Shown here one piece after another: positions 25,159 to 34,101 of a stretch of 64,000 nucleotides of DNA. Made by a program: the position numbers and the translations under genes. This DNA is from Caryophanales bacterium UBA784 (GTDB lineage: Bacteria > Bacillota_I > Bacilli_A > RFN20 > CAG-288): assembly GCA_002297045.1 (NCBI GenBank), contig DBJE01000004.1:68619-132618 (forward strand), in the 5' to 3' direction. Position 1 is the stretch's first letter; each line of letters begins with the position of its first letter. A model generated the notes under the pieces. That model saw only the letters and a program-made list of their open reading frames with translations. It did not search any database and was not told the DNA's origin.

Positions 25159-28071
25159 TTATTTGTTCCTATCCTGAAGGAGAAACAGCCGGGAGAAGAA
25201 TTCTTCTTCATGGAAGGCAACATCTTCCCTATGGAAATAAAGAAGGGAGAAGTCCCTGTCTCTGATAAGATAGCGGTTTAGTTCCCTCCTTCCTTCCCTA
25301 TCCTCCTTGGAAGGGAGAAGGAAGGAAGGAAAAAGACCTAGATCCATCCTTCCCTTTCTTTTTATCCTATAAGGATAGCGGGGGTCATCCTGGATAAAAG
25401 AATAACCGTACTCCTTTTCCTTGTCCTTGAATAGCTTTAACAAAGAAGGAGGAAAAAGAGAAAAAGGTATCATCTTCCGGTAGATTCCATCATTGCTGAG
25501 ATAGGTATAGTGCAAACCCTGGATACGGTTATCCGGGGAAGAAAGAGGAGAAAGGAAGAGAACCTTTTTGGCAACCCGGATTCCGTTAAGCAGGGAAGAC
25601 GAGGATAAGGATTTCGAGTTGATAATCAGGGAAATATCAAAGCATTCGTCTTTCCTGCTTCCTAGGAAGAGTGGAGAGGAAAGGATAATCGGATAACGCT
25701 CGGAAAGCAGATGATAAAGAGGATTGCCTTGACTAGGTGACAGTCTTTGGTCTTTCAAAGCCGAGAGAAGAGTCCTCTTCTCATCCCTATAGGAAGTTTC
25801 TGCCCTGTCTTTTCTCCTCTTTGTGCGAATCAATGTGCGGAGAGAAGAATCCTCTTCTTCTTTCTGCTCTTTTGCCTTTGTTATCCTCTCTTTCTGCAAA
25901 GAGAAATAGTCTTTCCGATAAGGAAGAAAACGGCTTTCCCCAGAGCGATAGAAGGAAGAAAGAAGAGAAAGGAAGAATTCATCCTTAAAAGAGGAAATAG
26001 GCTTATGGAGAAGGATATACTTTTCCCGCCTTGTCTTCTGCCTAAGGAAAGAGGAAGAGATCCTTTTCTGATGAAAGAAAGCAAAGTCAGAGAATTCGTC
26101 ATAGGTTCCTTTCTGTCTTCTTTCAAAGAGGGAGTCATAGTCCTTAAGAGAATAAGAGTGAAGTCTTTCTTCCTCCAGCGGGAAGTAGAACCGGTACTCT
26201 CTCCTCTTTTCTTTAAAGGAGGAAACAACTTCCTGAAGATGATCGACTTCGGCAAAGATGTCTTTCCGGTATTCTTCGTTCCTGTACAAAGAAAGGATAA
26301 AAGGAGTATGGAAGGAAAAGGAAGGATTTTCCTTCTCTTTCTTCTCAAACTCATGGACGTAGTTCCTTCGTGACTCGCTCTCGGTGATATAACTCCTTGT
26401 CGTGATATTATCACCATAGATTTTCCTGTACTTGGGCCTGCTTGTCTGCAAAAGGGAATAGTTCTTCCAATAGGAGGAGAGAATCTTAATCAGGGTATCT
26501 TCATCCTTTTCGCCTTTGTCCTTTTGATATTTTCTGATCCTCTTTCGTCCTTTCCGGCGTTCAAAATAAGAATCGCTTTTTGCCCTCCTTATCCTGTTCT
26601 GGATATCTGCAGAAAAAATAGAGTCATCAAAGAATTCCTTCGTGAGCAGTTTAAGGGAAGAGACCGCCTTAAACCTCTTCTTCAGATCCTCCAAAGGATA
26701 GGCCTTGTTCTCCTTGGCAGAAAGAGTGAACCTCTGTAAGGAGAAACCATCGTAGCGTTTAATGAACTTCCTTTCTTCAAACCTTTCCTCGATGTCCTGC
26801 AGAGAAGTAAGCGGCTTATAGTAGTCCTTCCTTTTTCCGGAAAGGATTTCCTTCCTGACGGAAAGAAGGGACCATAAGGAGAGAAGAAGAAGCTGAAGAG
26901 TATCGAATTCCTTGCGTCCTCCGCTGCTATCAAGTCCATAAAAGGGATGCTGAAGAAGATCATCGCTAAGAAGCCGAGTTCTTTCCCTGATTTCGTCAAT
27001 TATTTTTTTATCTTTTTCCGCCTGTTCTTCTCCATAGAAAGAAACATCCAAGGAATAGAGTTCTTTTTCTTTTGCAAGAGAGGAGAATAAAAGCTCACCC
27101 CTTTCCTTAGAACGGAAAAAGGGAGGAAGAAGAAAGCAGTCATTTCGCTTTTGTTCAAACCTCTCCCTTTTCTCTTCCCAGAGAGAATAGTCGCTTCCTC
27201 TTTCTTCCGGAATCTCATTCTCAAGAAGCGCCTTCTTTTCCTCAAAGGCGGTCGGCTCAAGAAAAAGGATGTCATCCTGAAGACGATGAGAAGAGCAGAA
27301 GTCTTTGATGACTTTCCAGTCATCCCCCTCAGCGATAAGAAGCAGGGATTCCTTCTTTCTCCTTGCAAAAAGAAGGGTACGGAAAAGAAAGTCATCAAAG
27401 ACGGATTTCTCATCATAAGAAACAGAGCTTGCCTTATATTCATCCCTCCGTTTCAATGATCTTTCCTGCTTAGAAAAATAACCGACTTTCTCTGAGACCA
27501 GGTTCTTTTCGGTAGTTTCTTCCTTAACCTCGGAAAAAAGACCCTTGTACTTATCCTGAAAGCTCTTCTGTCCCTCGGAAAGAAGAGAATAAATTGCATT
27601 AGAAGAAAGGACGTCATATGGAAAGAAACAATAGGAATAAAAGAAAGAAATCTTATCGGCAACCCTAGAGGAATTAATTAAGGCAGAAAGAGAAGTTGCA
27701 AAGCTCTCTAGAGAAGAGAAAGAAAGTTTTTCCTTGCCTAGGCTAAGACTATCAAGAAACTCAAGACAGGCTCTGTTCCTTTCCGGTTTCTCTTTGGTCA
27801 CAGAGAGATATTCTCTTCCTTCCTCCATCCTAAGACGATAAGAGAAAAAGAAAGCCGGATAGACAATTCCTTTTGTCTTGTCTTCAATCAGTAAAGGGGA
27901 GAGAAGAGGTTTTCTTTCCCCTTCAATAGGAATCCTTTCACCTCTAGAGAGAGAAAGAAAAGACTTCTCGTCCCTAGGAAAAGGATCTTTTCCGTCAGGA
28001 AAAGAAACCATAAGGGATTCATAAGCCTGCTGGGAAAGAAGAAGGAAGTCCATCCTCTGATGATTCTGCAT
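25159..28071 (-). CDS. Large protein resembling a catalytically dead SF1 helicase
   Basis: 970 residues, rich in Lys, Glu and Ser. Two blocks recall the large SF1 (DUF4011/AAA_11-AAA_12) helicases: KKESLLLIAEGDDWKVIKDFCSSH resembles motif Ia (VLFVAEKMAALEVVYRRLEE), and RYPIILSSPLFLGS then ECFDISLIINSKS resembles PxxLMSPLSVxQxL followed by FDVVIFDEASQ. The Walker A that should precede the first block is replaced by SVSYDEKSVFDDF and the DEAS box by INSKS, so ATP hydrolysis looks lost. The opening (ERNRACLEFLDSL) also resembles the N-terminus of that family. Alone, with no adjacent nuclease gene. No ribosome site is obvious; TAAAAT sits just upstream of the ATG, so translation could be leaderless. 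Homology is a reading by eye. Confidence 0.6.
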   Translation of the reverse strand: MQNHQRMDFLLLSQQAYESLMVSFPDGKDPFPRDEKSFLSLSRGERIPIEGERKPLLSPLLIEDKTKGIVYPAFFFSYRLRMEEGREYLSVTKEKPERNRACLEFLDSLSLGKEKLSFSSLESFATSLSALINSSRVADKISFFYSYCFFPYDVLSSNAIYSLLSEGQKSFQDKYKGLFSEVKEETTEKNLVSEKVGYFSKQERSLKRRDEYKASSVSYDEKSVFDDFLFRTLLFARRKKESLLLIAEGDDWKVIKDFCSSHRLQDDILFLEPTAFEEKKALLENEIPEERGSDYSLWEEKRERFEQKRNDCFLLPPFFRSKERGELLFSSLAKEKELYSLDVSFYGEEQAEKDKKIIDEIRERTRLLSDDLLQHPFYGLDSSGGRKEFDTLQLLLLSLWSLLSVRKEILSGKRKDYYKPLTSLQDIEERFEERKFIKRYDGFSLQRFTLSAKENKAYPLEDLKKRFKAVSSLKLLTKEFFDDSIFSADIQNRIRRAKSDSYFERRKGRKRIRKYQKDKGEKDEDTLIKILSSYWKNYSLLQTSRPKYRKIYGDNITTRSYITESESRRNYVHEFEKKEKENPSFSFHTPFILSLYRNEEYRKDIFAEVDHLQEVVSSFKEKRREYRFYFPLEEERLHSYSLKDYDSLFERRQKGTYDEFSDFAFFHQKRISSSFLRQKTRREKYILLHKPISSFKDEFFLSLLSSFYRSGESRFLPYRKDYFSLQKERITKAKEQKEEEDSSLRTLIRTKRRKDRAETSYRDEKRTLLSALKDQRLSPSQGNPLYHLLSERYPIILSSPLFLGSRKDECFDISLIINSKSLSSSSLLNGIRVAKKVLFLSPLSSPDNRIQGLHYTYLSNDGIYRKMIPFSLFPPSLLKLFKDKEKEYGYSFIQDDPRYPYRIKRKGRMDLGLFPSFLLPSKEDREGRRELNRYLIRDRDFSLLYFHREDVAFHEEEFFSRLFLLQDRNK

Positions 28072-28111
28072 AAGATTATTTTATCATCCGGGAAAGAGAC
28101 AAAAAAGGCAC

Positions 28112-28146
28112 AGAAAAAGGCTGCCTGACAGACAGCCGTTTTTTCA
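28112..28146 (-). terminator. Terminator of rpmE
   Basis: Arms GGCTG and CAGCC extended by flanking A and T runs; reading the minus strand the T run follows the hairpin 11 bases after the rpmE stop. Confidence 0.75.
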
Positions 28147-28156
28147 GTTTAGACGA

Positions 28157-28369
28157 CTACTTAGTAGAAGTCTTCTCTAACTTCTTGTTGAACTTAGCAA
28201 CACGTCCGGTATCGGCAGTGAAGGTCCTCTTGCCAGTGTAGAACGAATGGCACTTATTGCAGGTATCGACCTTAATCTCAGGCTGAGTTGCACCAGTCTC
28301 GAAGGTGTTTCCGCAGGTCCTGCAGGTGACCTTACAACGGTAATATTTCGGATGGATATCTTTCTTCAT
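28157..28369 (-). CDS. rpmE: Ribosomal protein bL31, zinc-binding type
   Basis: 70 residues: MKKDIHPKYYRCKVTC then [M]TCGNTFETG, and DTCNKCHSFYTGK[M]TFTADTGRVAKFNKK. Cysteines in both knuckles (TC[M]TC, CNKC) mark the zinc-containing form. Ribosome site GGGAGGAAA lies ahead of the ATG. AGG occurs twice, at positions that are not conserved Arg; Arg of GRV is CGT. Confidence 0.96.
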   Translation of the reverse strand: MKKDIHPKYYRCKVTCRTCGNTFETGATQPEIKVDTCNKCHSFYTGKRTFTADTGRVAKFNKKLEKTSTK

Positions 28370-28474
28370 TTTCAGTTTCCTCCCATAATCCGGCTAAAAC
28401 ACGTTACCAAGCGTGCTAAGCAATGAAAAATATACCACAGACAGCCTCAATTAACAAGGAAATATGGCAGAATC

Positions 28475-28774
28475 TTAGAAATTCCGGAACTTCTGTCCGC
28501 AATGCTTACAGTACTCGGCATCCTTGTCATTCCTTTGATGGCAGTTAGGACATTCCTTCCTCTGGTCACCTCTCGGAAGAGGTTTCCTTGTCGCCCGGTA
28601 AACAGACTGGACAATAACAATACAGACAATCGAAGAAATAATCAGGCAGATGCCGAGAATGGAAAGAGAGCCAAAGCCATGCTCTCTCAAGTTCCCATAG
28701 ACAAGACAAAAACCGCCGGCCAGAAATTCAGCCATGCATGAATAGACAAGTATCTGATAAATCTTATGACTCAT
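28475..28774 (-). CDS. Small membrane protein with C-terminal zinc ribbon
   Basis: 99 residues: two membrane segments (ILVYSCMAEFLAGGFCLVYG and LSILGICLIISSIVCIVIV) then a zinc ribbon (CPNCHQRNDKDAEYCKHCG). Architecture is common in Firmicutes, role unknown. Confidence 0.75.
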   Translation of the reverse strand: MSHKIYQILVYSCMAEFLAGGFCLVYGNLREHGFGSLSILGICLIISSIVCIVIVQSVYRATRKPLPRGDQRKECPNCHQRNDKDAEYCKHCGQKFRNF

Positions 28775-28799
28775 CTCCTATCCCCTCCGAGAAAAAAAG

Positions 28800-28822
28800 A
28801 AAAGGGAGGCAAGCCTCCCCTT
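28800..28822 (-). terminator. Terminator of the lipoprotein gene
   Basis: GGGAGGC-aa-GCCTCCC hairpin, with a long T-rich run on the minus-strand 3' side (28788-28803). Confidence 0.85.
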
Positions 28823-28842
28823 CCAAAAACCGATTGAACAGA

Positions 28843-30861
28843 TTAGGCAGCTAAGGCAGCCTTAATCAGAGAATCGTAAGTCGACTTAGCCGTTCCGATT
28901 TCTTTCCTGGAGACTTCAGAAATGTAGCCGTTGTATCCCTGGGAAGTCTTAGCCATTGCATCAAGCTGGAAGTTCAGTTCGGTCACAGTACCGTCATTTT
29001 CTGCCTTTGTGTTAATGAGAGTAAAGAAGGTAATATCGGTTCCATACTTTTGAAGATTTGGAAGTAAATCACTTCCTTCCGCACCATTAAACCAATAGTA
29101 GAAAGGATCAAAGCAGGTGGAAGAAGACCTATAGTTAGAATAGTAAAGCGTTGAATCACCTTGCCAGAAAGTATCAGCTTCATCAGTAAGCCTATATAAG
29201 GAGCCGGCTTCATCGACTAAGGAGGCAAGTCCACCGTCAACTATCGCTCCGGCAGGAGATAGTTCGTTCCTAGAATTCAGCGTCATATCGATAGTAGAAC
29301 CGGAAGTCGTAGTTGCCTGCCTTACCTTTCCGACAGAAACCTTAGCTTCCTCCGATCCGCTAGCCGGAACATAGGTAAGGGCATGAACCTTTCCGTCTTT
29401 ATAAATGCCGTAGCCAGTATTGTCAGCAAATCCTATCGTGTCAACCGTCCAGTCCTCTCCGGTATCAGTCTTAAACTGGGTAATCGAATCATCCGGGACT
29501 TCATAGAACCTATACGTGTCAGTGTAATAAATAGAATAGGGAACAGAGTTGGTTTCTTTCGTAGAGACATTCTTATAGTAGACCATTGTATCATCATAGC
29601 GATAGACTTTGGCTCCTAAGGCAGTCTGAATAGCTTTCTTCGTCGAAGAAAGGACAGGGCGCTCAACCGTGTAGTCAGTGGCAAGAAAATCATTGATTTC
29701 CTGAGCCATAGCGGTTGTTCCGATATCGGAGAGAGTTCCGACCATGGTCGGATATTCTCCATACGATGTGGCATCGGCGCTAAGAATCTTTTTCAATCCG
29801 GAATTGGCAGTGGGAGTAATGGTAACGACAATATCGTTTAAGCCATTGACCTGGACAGTCGTATCCACCCATGCAGCGGCATCGACAAAGGTATAGTCTT
29901 TCTTAAGCTGCCTATTGGTAATCATTCCGGTAGGATCGACAAGGTTCCAAAGCCTGCATTCCAGAATGGCGGCATAGCTGTCGTTTTCGCTTCCTTCGAT
30001 TTTATAGATATTGTCATCGGCCTTATCGGCAGTAGCCCAGGACGGATCGATAACGGAGAAAGAATAATAGGTATAGGTGTTGAATGCAGCCGGATCTCCG
30101 GCAAAATTCTTGTCATTCAGGAAGCCGTTATTCGTCACAGCAAGTTCAGCAGGGCTGCGGAAATTTTCATCCGTGGTTGTTTCTTCGCTATCGGCCTTCT
30201 GACGGACAGCCTTATCAAGATAGAATGCTTGACCATCTTTATTGACGGCAAGACCATAACGGGCGTAACCAGCGACTCCTTCTTGAGATGATTTAAATGT
30301 CCAGAGGTTCTTTCCTTCACCATCGGTGTTAATCAAAACCTTCTCCGTCCGTTTGACAACAGAAGTAGTAATCGCATTCTTTAATGACTCATCTTCCGGT
30401 ACACCGGTGAAGGTGTAATTCGTTGCAGATGCCAAGGAAGTAAGAGCCTGGCGAAGGGTAGGTTTAGCTGCAGTGACAGTCAAAGTAAAAGTATTGGAAT
30501 TTCCGGTCTCGACGGAAGTGACCTTCAGATTGACGGTTCCCTCCTGGATACCCTGAATCTTGACGTTGCTGACGCTAGAAGCGGTAGAGTCAAGGCTGCC
30601 GTCAGTCAAAAGAATTCCGGCAACATCCACATTGTCGATTTCGACATTGACCCTTTTATTACGGACTGCATTAGCAACCGAGAAACGGAGAGTGACGGTC
30701 TGGTCGACCTCAAAGGTCGTGCTTCCCTTCCTGGTAATCTTGTCATCATCCGTAACCGCAACAGGTGCGGAAACAGTAGAATCAGACGTCTTCTCTCCAC
30801 AACCGACAAGGCCAAATGCACTGACGGCTAACACGGCCCTTAATAAACTTTTCATTTTCAT
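28843..30861 (-). CDS. Surface lipoprotein with Ig-like N-terminal region
   Basis: 672 residues. Signal peptide with lipobox LVGC (Cys21). Residues about 35-135 look like a bacterial Ig-like fold (TFEVDQTVTLRFSVANA...GTVNLKVTSVETGNSNTFTLTVTAA). The remainder is a repetitive set of DYT, NSVPYSIYYTDTYRFYE and similar tyrosine-rich strands, suggesting beta-rich repeats exposed on the surface. GGAGGAATATC precedes the ATG. Its own promoter and terminator enclose it. Binding partner unknown. Confidence 0.8.
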   Translation of the reverse strand: MKMKSLLRAVLAVSAFGLVGCGEKTSDSTVSAPVAVTDDDKITRKGSTTFEVDQTVTLRFSVANAVRNKRVNVEIDNVDVAGILLTDGSLDSTASSVSNVKIQGIQEGTVNLKVTSVETGNSNTFTLTVTAAKPTLRQALTSLASATNYTFTGVPEDESLKNAITTSVVKRTEKVLINTDGEGKNLWTFKSSQEGVAGYARYGLAVNKDGQAFYLDKAVRQKADSEETTTDENFRSPAELAVTNNGFLNDKNFAGDPAAFNTYTYYSFSVIDPSWATADKADDNIYKIEGSENDSYAAILECRLWNLVDPTGMITNRQLKKDYTFVDAAAWVDTTVQVNGLNDIVVTITPTANSGLKKILSADATSYGEYPTMVGTLSDIGTTAMAQEINDFLATDYTVERPVLSSTKKAIQTALGAKVYRYDDTMVYYKNVSTKETNSVPYSIYYTDTYRFYEVPDDSITQFKTDTGEDWTVDTIGFADNTGYGIYKDGKVHALTYVPASGSEEAKVSVGKVRQATTTSGSTIDMTLNSRNELSPAGAIVDGGLASLVDEAGSLYRLTDEADTFWQGDSTLYYSNYRSSSTCFDPFYYWFNGAEGSDLLPNLQKYGTDITFFTLINTKAENDGTVTELNFQLDAMAKTSQGYNGYISEVSRKEIGTAKSTYDSLIKAALAA

Positions 30862-30949
30862 CTTTGATATTCCTCCGAAAAGTAATTCAATTTTCGTTCT
30901 CTATTTTATTAGAGAAATTAAATTTTAATTGATTAAACATAAACAGCGA

Positions 30950-30993
30950 AAGGGGGGCTATTTCTTTATAGCTATCTCCGCTTTCGCTATTTT
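30950..30993. terminator. Probable terminator after oppF
   Basis: AGCGAAAG and CTTTCGCT form the outer arms of a long dyad, with an inner GCTAT/ATAGC pairing, between oppF (ending 31072) and the divergent lipoprotein promoter region. T run on the plus side is better than on the minus side, so direction is uncertain. Confidence 0.5.
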
Positions 30994-31071
30994 TCCCTTA
31001 TTTACGGCACATTTTCAACGTAGGACAAGAATAGGAGAGTATCTTCTACTTGAATTGTAAGCGGTTCCTTT

Positions 31072-32394
31072 TTAGTACTCTATTCCTTCCTTCTTCCGCT
31101 GAGCCTCTAATTCTGCATTCTTCCTATCGTCTTCCTTGATCCTTTCCTTATAGCGAGTGATTTCCTTCGAGTTGGCTAAGACGAAGTGACCGGGGACGAT
31201 TTCAACAAAAGAAGGCTTCTCTTGGCTATAGTCGTGTTCCTTGGCGGGATTATAGATGATCCGCTTCCGCTTCTTCTCGCTTAAAGGATCCGGTTTAGGA
31301 ATGGCAGAGAGAAGAGCACGGGTATAGGGATGGAGAGGATGGGCGAAGAGCTCATCGCTTGATGCCCTCTCGACCATCTCGCCGAAGTACCTTACGGCAA
31401 TCCGGTCACAGAAGTACTTGACGACGGATAAGTCGTGGGCAATAAACCTCAGGGTGAGCCCGTGGTTCTCCTTTAAGTCGTTGAGAAGATTGATAATCTG
31501 GGCACGGATAGAGACATCCAAGGCAGAAATCGGTTCATCGCAGATCCTGAAGTCAGGATTCCTGATAATGGCACGGGCAATACCGATACGCTGGCGCTGT
31601 CCTCCGGAGAACTCATTGGGATAACGGGAACAGTAATCCGGAATCAGACCGACTTCCTGGAGGACCTCAACGGCCTTCTTGTGGTTCTCTTCCCGGTTAC
31701 GGTGACCTTGAATCTTCAGTCCTTCCTGAATGATGTCTTCGACCGTCCTACGGGGATCAAGAGAGTCAATCGGATCCTGGAAGATCCTCTGCCTCTTACT
31801 CCTCAGCTTGCGGTCGACATGATGTTCGTCATAACGGATCTGCTTAATCTTTTTCTTCTGAACGGCACGGATAGAGGCAACATGGGCCTTGATTTTCTTA
31901 ATCTGATCCTCGTATTTCTGCTTGACGGCATTGTACTCGGCCTGTTCTTCCGGAGTATTGTTGTTCCTCTCGGAAAGATCGCTGTTCCTCTGCTGCTTAA
32001 TCTGTTTGATGATGACCCAGTTTTTAATCTTGGACCACTTAATCTCCTTCTGATTCCATCTCTCGCCTGCGGCGATACGGTGGCCCTTGAAGTAGATGGA
32101 GCCGCTTGTCGGCTCATAAAGGCGGATGATGGACCGTCCGGTCGTCGTCTTTCCGCATCCGGATTCTCCGACAAGGCCGAAGCATTCTCCCTTCTTGATA
32201 TCAAAGGAAACGTCGTGGACGGCCTTCAGCTTCTTGCCTCCGCCCATAGGGAAGAACCTCTTCAGATGCCGGACAGAGACAAGGATGCCATTGTCGACAA
32301 GTTCCTGCTTATTATAGGTCACCCCGTGGCCAAGCTTCTTCTTTTCCTGAACAGGTTTGTCCGTCAAGCCGTTATTTTTCAAGTTCTGATTCAT
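31072..32394 (-). CDS. oppF: Oligopeptide ABC transporter ATP-binding protein OppF
   Basis: 440 residues. Walker A GESGCGKTTTG, Q loop in QRIFQDP, signature FSGGQRQRIGIARAI, Walker B FRICDEPISALD, and switch His in RFIAHDLSVV. IAV[M]YFGEMVE has AGG where relatives have Met (IAVMYLGKIVE). An insert of about 100 residues, mostly charged alpha-helix, lies between Walker A and the Q loop (about 108-210), unlike typical OppF of 310-330 residues. It overlaps oppD by 23 bases. It powers peptide uptake with OppD. Confidence 0.95.
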   Translation of the reverse strand: MNQNLKNNGLTDKPVQEKKKLGHGVTYNKQELVDNGILVSVRHLKRFFPMGGGKKLKAVHDVSFDIKKGECFGLVGESGCGKTTTGRSIIRLYEPTSGSIYFKGHRIAAGERWNQKEIKWSKIKNWVIIKQIKQQRNSDLSERNNNTPEEQAEYNAVKQKYEDQIKKIKAHVASIRAVQKKKIKQIRYDEHHVDRKLRSKRQRIFQDPIDSLDPRRTVEDIIQEGLKIQGHRNREENHKKAVEVLQEVGLIPDYCSRYPNEFSGGQRQRIGIARAIIRNPDFRICDEPISALDVSIRAQIINLLNDLKENHGLTLRFIAHDLSVVKYFCDRIAVRYFGEMVERASSDELFAHPLHPYTRALLSAIPKPDPLSEKKRKRIIYNPAKEHDYSQEKPSFVEIVPGHFVLANSKEITRYKERIKEDDRKNAELEAQRKKEGIEY

Positions 32395-34099
32395 TTTTCA
32401 CACCTGCCTTAAGTAAGCTGGCTTTGATACGTTGGGAGACAATCTTCGGTTTCTCCACTTTCGGGGCACGCTGATCAAGAAGCCAGGTCGACGCATAATG
32501 GGTATCGGTAATCTTGAAGTAGGGAGGTTCCTGTTCAAAGTCGATAGCCATTGCATACTTATTACGGGCAGCAAAGGCATCACCTTTTGGAGGATTGAGA
32601 AGATAAGGAGGGGTGCCAGGAATAGCTTCCAGTTTCTCCTTGGAATCGATGTCCGGAATGGAGGAGAGAAGAGCCCAGGTATAAGGATGACGGGGATCAT
32701 AGAAGATTTCGTTTGCCGTACCGACTTCGACAATCTTTCCGGCATACCTGACGGCAACTCTATCGGCCCTATTGGCAACAACACCAAGATCATGGGAAAT
32801 GAAGATGATGGACCTATGACGTTCTCTCTTTAACCGGTTGATCAGTTCAAGAATCTGAGCCTGAATCGTGACATCAAGAGCCGTCGTCGGCTCATCGCAA
32901 ATCAGGATTTCCGGATTGGCCGTCAAAGCAATGGCAATAACAATACGTTGACGCCTTCCGCCGGAGAACTCAAAAGGATACTGATTGTAGCGGACTTCCG
33001 GCTGAGGGATGCCGACTTCTTCCCTGACCTTCAGGGCGACTTCCTTGGCTTCCTTATGAGTAAGACGGAATTTCTTCCGGTGTTCTTCTTTCTCGGCAGC
33101 AACCTTGCCTAGCACCGTACTATAACGAGACCAATAGGAACGGATTTCTGCGTAGAACTTGGAAAGACTTCCGTTTTTCTGCTTCTTATATTCACCATAG
33201 TCCTTCTTAATCGAAGCAAGACAGTCCTTTTTCTCCTGCTTCAGCTTAGCCCTATGGTCCTTATGGATCCTATCCGCCTCTGCCTTATAGGCAGCATTGG
33301 CTTCCTTGGCTTTCTTCTTTGCTTCGTCAAGGGCAGCTTTCAAGGCCGGATATTCAGCCTTATATTTCTCGTTTGCTTCCTTTTTTGCAGGGGCAATGAG
33401 GGCGCTAAGCTCCTTATGCTTCTGCTTCTTCTCTGCCTTAAGAGAGGCAATCTTCTTTGCCGTCTCTTCCTTCAAGGCAAGATAGGAAGCCTGTTCATTC
33501 GGATAGGAAGAATCGTCCTTCTTCCTTTCAGAAAGAGTGTTCTTCTTATCACGGAGCGCACTTTCAAGGACAGAAATCTGTTCGTCAAAAGACGCATCCG
33601 AAGCAATGACCTTATTCTTGGCGGCAAGAATTGCACTCTTCCGTTTGACCTTGCCGTTTTTAAAAGCGGCTTCCTGAGTCGAAATCCTCTTATCAAAGCG
33701 CTGTTTCCTGTGATTGGAGTTAACAAGCCTAGCCTCAGTAATCTGCTTACCGACCTTCCTGATCGGATTAAGGGAAGAAAGAGGATCCTGGAAGATCCTG
33801 CCGATCTTGTGACCACGGATCCGATGGAATTCACTTTCTTCGACCTTGGTGAGGTCTTCTCCTTCATACCTTACCTTTCCGCTTTCGATGATGGCAGAGG
33901 CAGGGAGGATGCCCATAATAGTCTTCGAGGTAACCGACTTTCCGGATCCGGACTCACCGACGATGCAGAGTGTCTCTCCCTGATGCAAATCAAAGGAGAC
34001 GCCACGGACGGCATGGACCAATCCTTCATCCGTCTTAAACGATACACGGAGATCCTGTACGGAAAGGATGACCGGAGACTGTTCTTTTTCACTTGTCAT
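32372..34099 (-). CDS. oppD: Oligopeptide ABC transporter ATP-binding protein OppD with long coiled-coil insert
   Basis: 575 residues against about 340 normally. Walker A GESGSGKSVTSK, Q loop IG[M]IFQDPLSSLNPI[M]KVGKQI, signature FSGG[M]RQRIVIAIAL, Walker B ILICDEPTTALD, switch His FISHDLG, then AV[M]YAGKIVE. Each [M] is AGG at a standard Met; the Arg next to it in SGGMRQR is CGT. Residues about 130-350, between the Q loop and signature, hold a Lys/Glu/Ala-rich coiled coil in the helical subdomain. Stop overlaps oppF start. OppD and OppF together drive peptide import. Confidence 0.96.
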   Translation of the reverse strand: MTSEKEQSPVILSVQDLRVSFKTDEGLVHAVRGVSFDLHQGETLCIVGESGSGKSVTSKTIMGILPASAIIESGKVRYEGEDLTKVEESEFHRIRGHKIGRIFQDPLSSLNPIRKVGKQITEARLVNSNHRKQRFDKRISTQEAAFKNGKVKRKSAILAAKNKVIASDASFDEQISVLESALRDKKNTLSERKKDDSSYPNEQASYLALKEETAKKIASLKAEKKQKHKELSALIAPAKKEANEKYKAEYPALKAALDEAKKKAKEANAAYKAEADRIHKDHRAKLKQEKKDCLASIKKDYGEYKKQKNGSLSKFYAEIRSYWSRYSTVLGKVAAEKEEHRKKFRLTHKEAKEVALKVREEVGIPQPEVRYNQYPFEFSGGRRQRIVIAIALTANPEILICDEPTTALDVTIQAQILELINRLKRERHRSIIFISHDLGVVANRADRVAVRYAGKIVEVGTANEIFYDPRHPYTWALLSSIPDIDSKEKLEAIPGTPPYLLNPPKGDAFAARNKYAMAIDFEQEPPYFKITDTHYASTWLLDQRAPKVEKPKIVSQRIKASLLKAGVKNESELEK

Positions 34100-34101
34100 G
34101 A

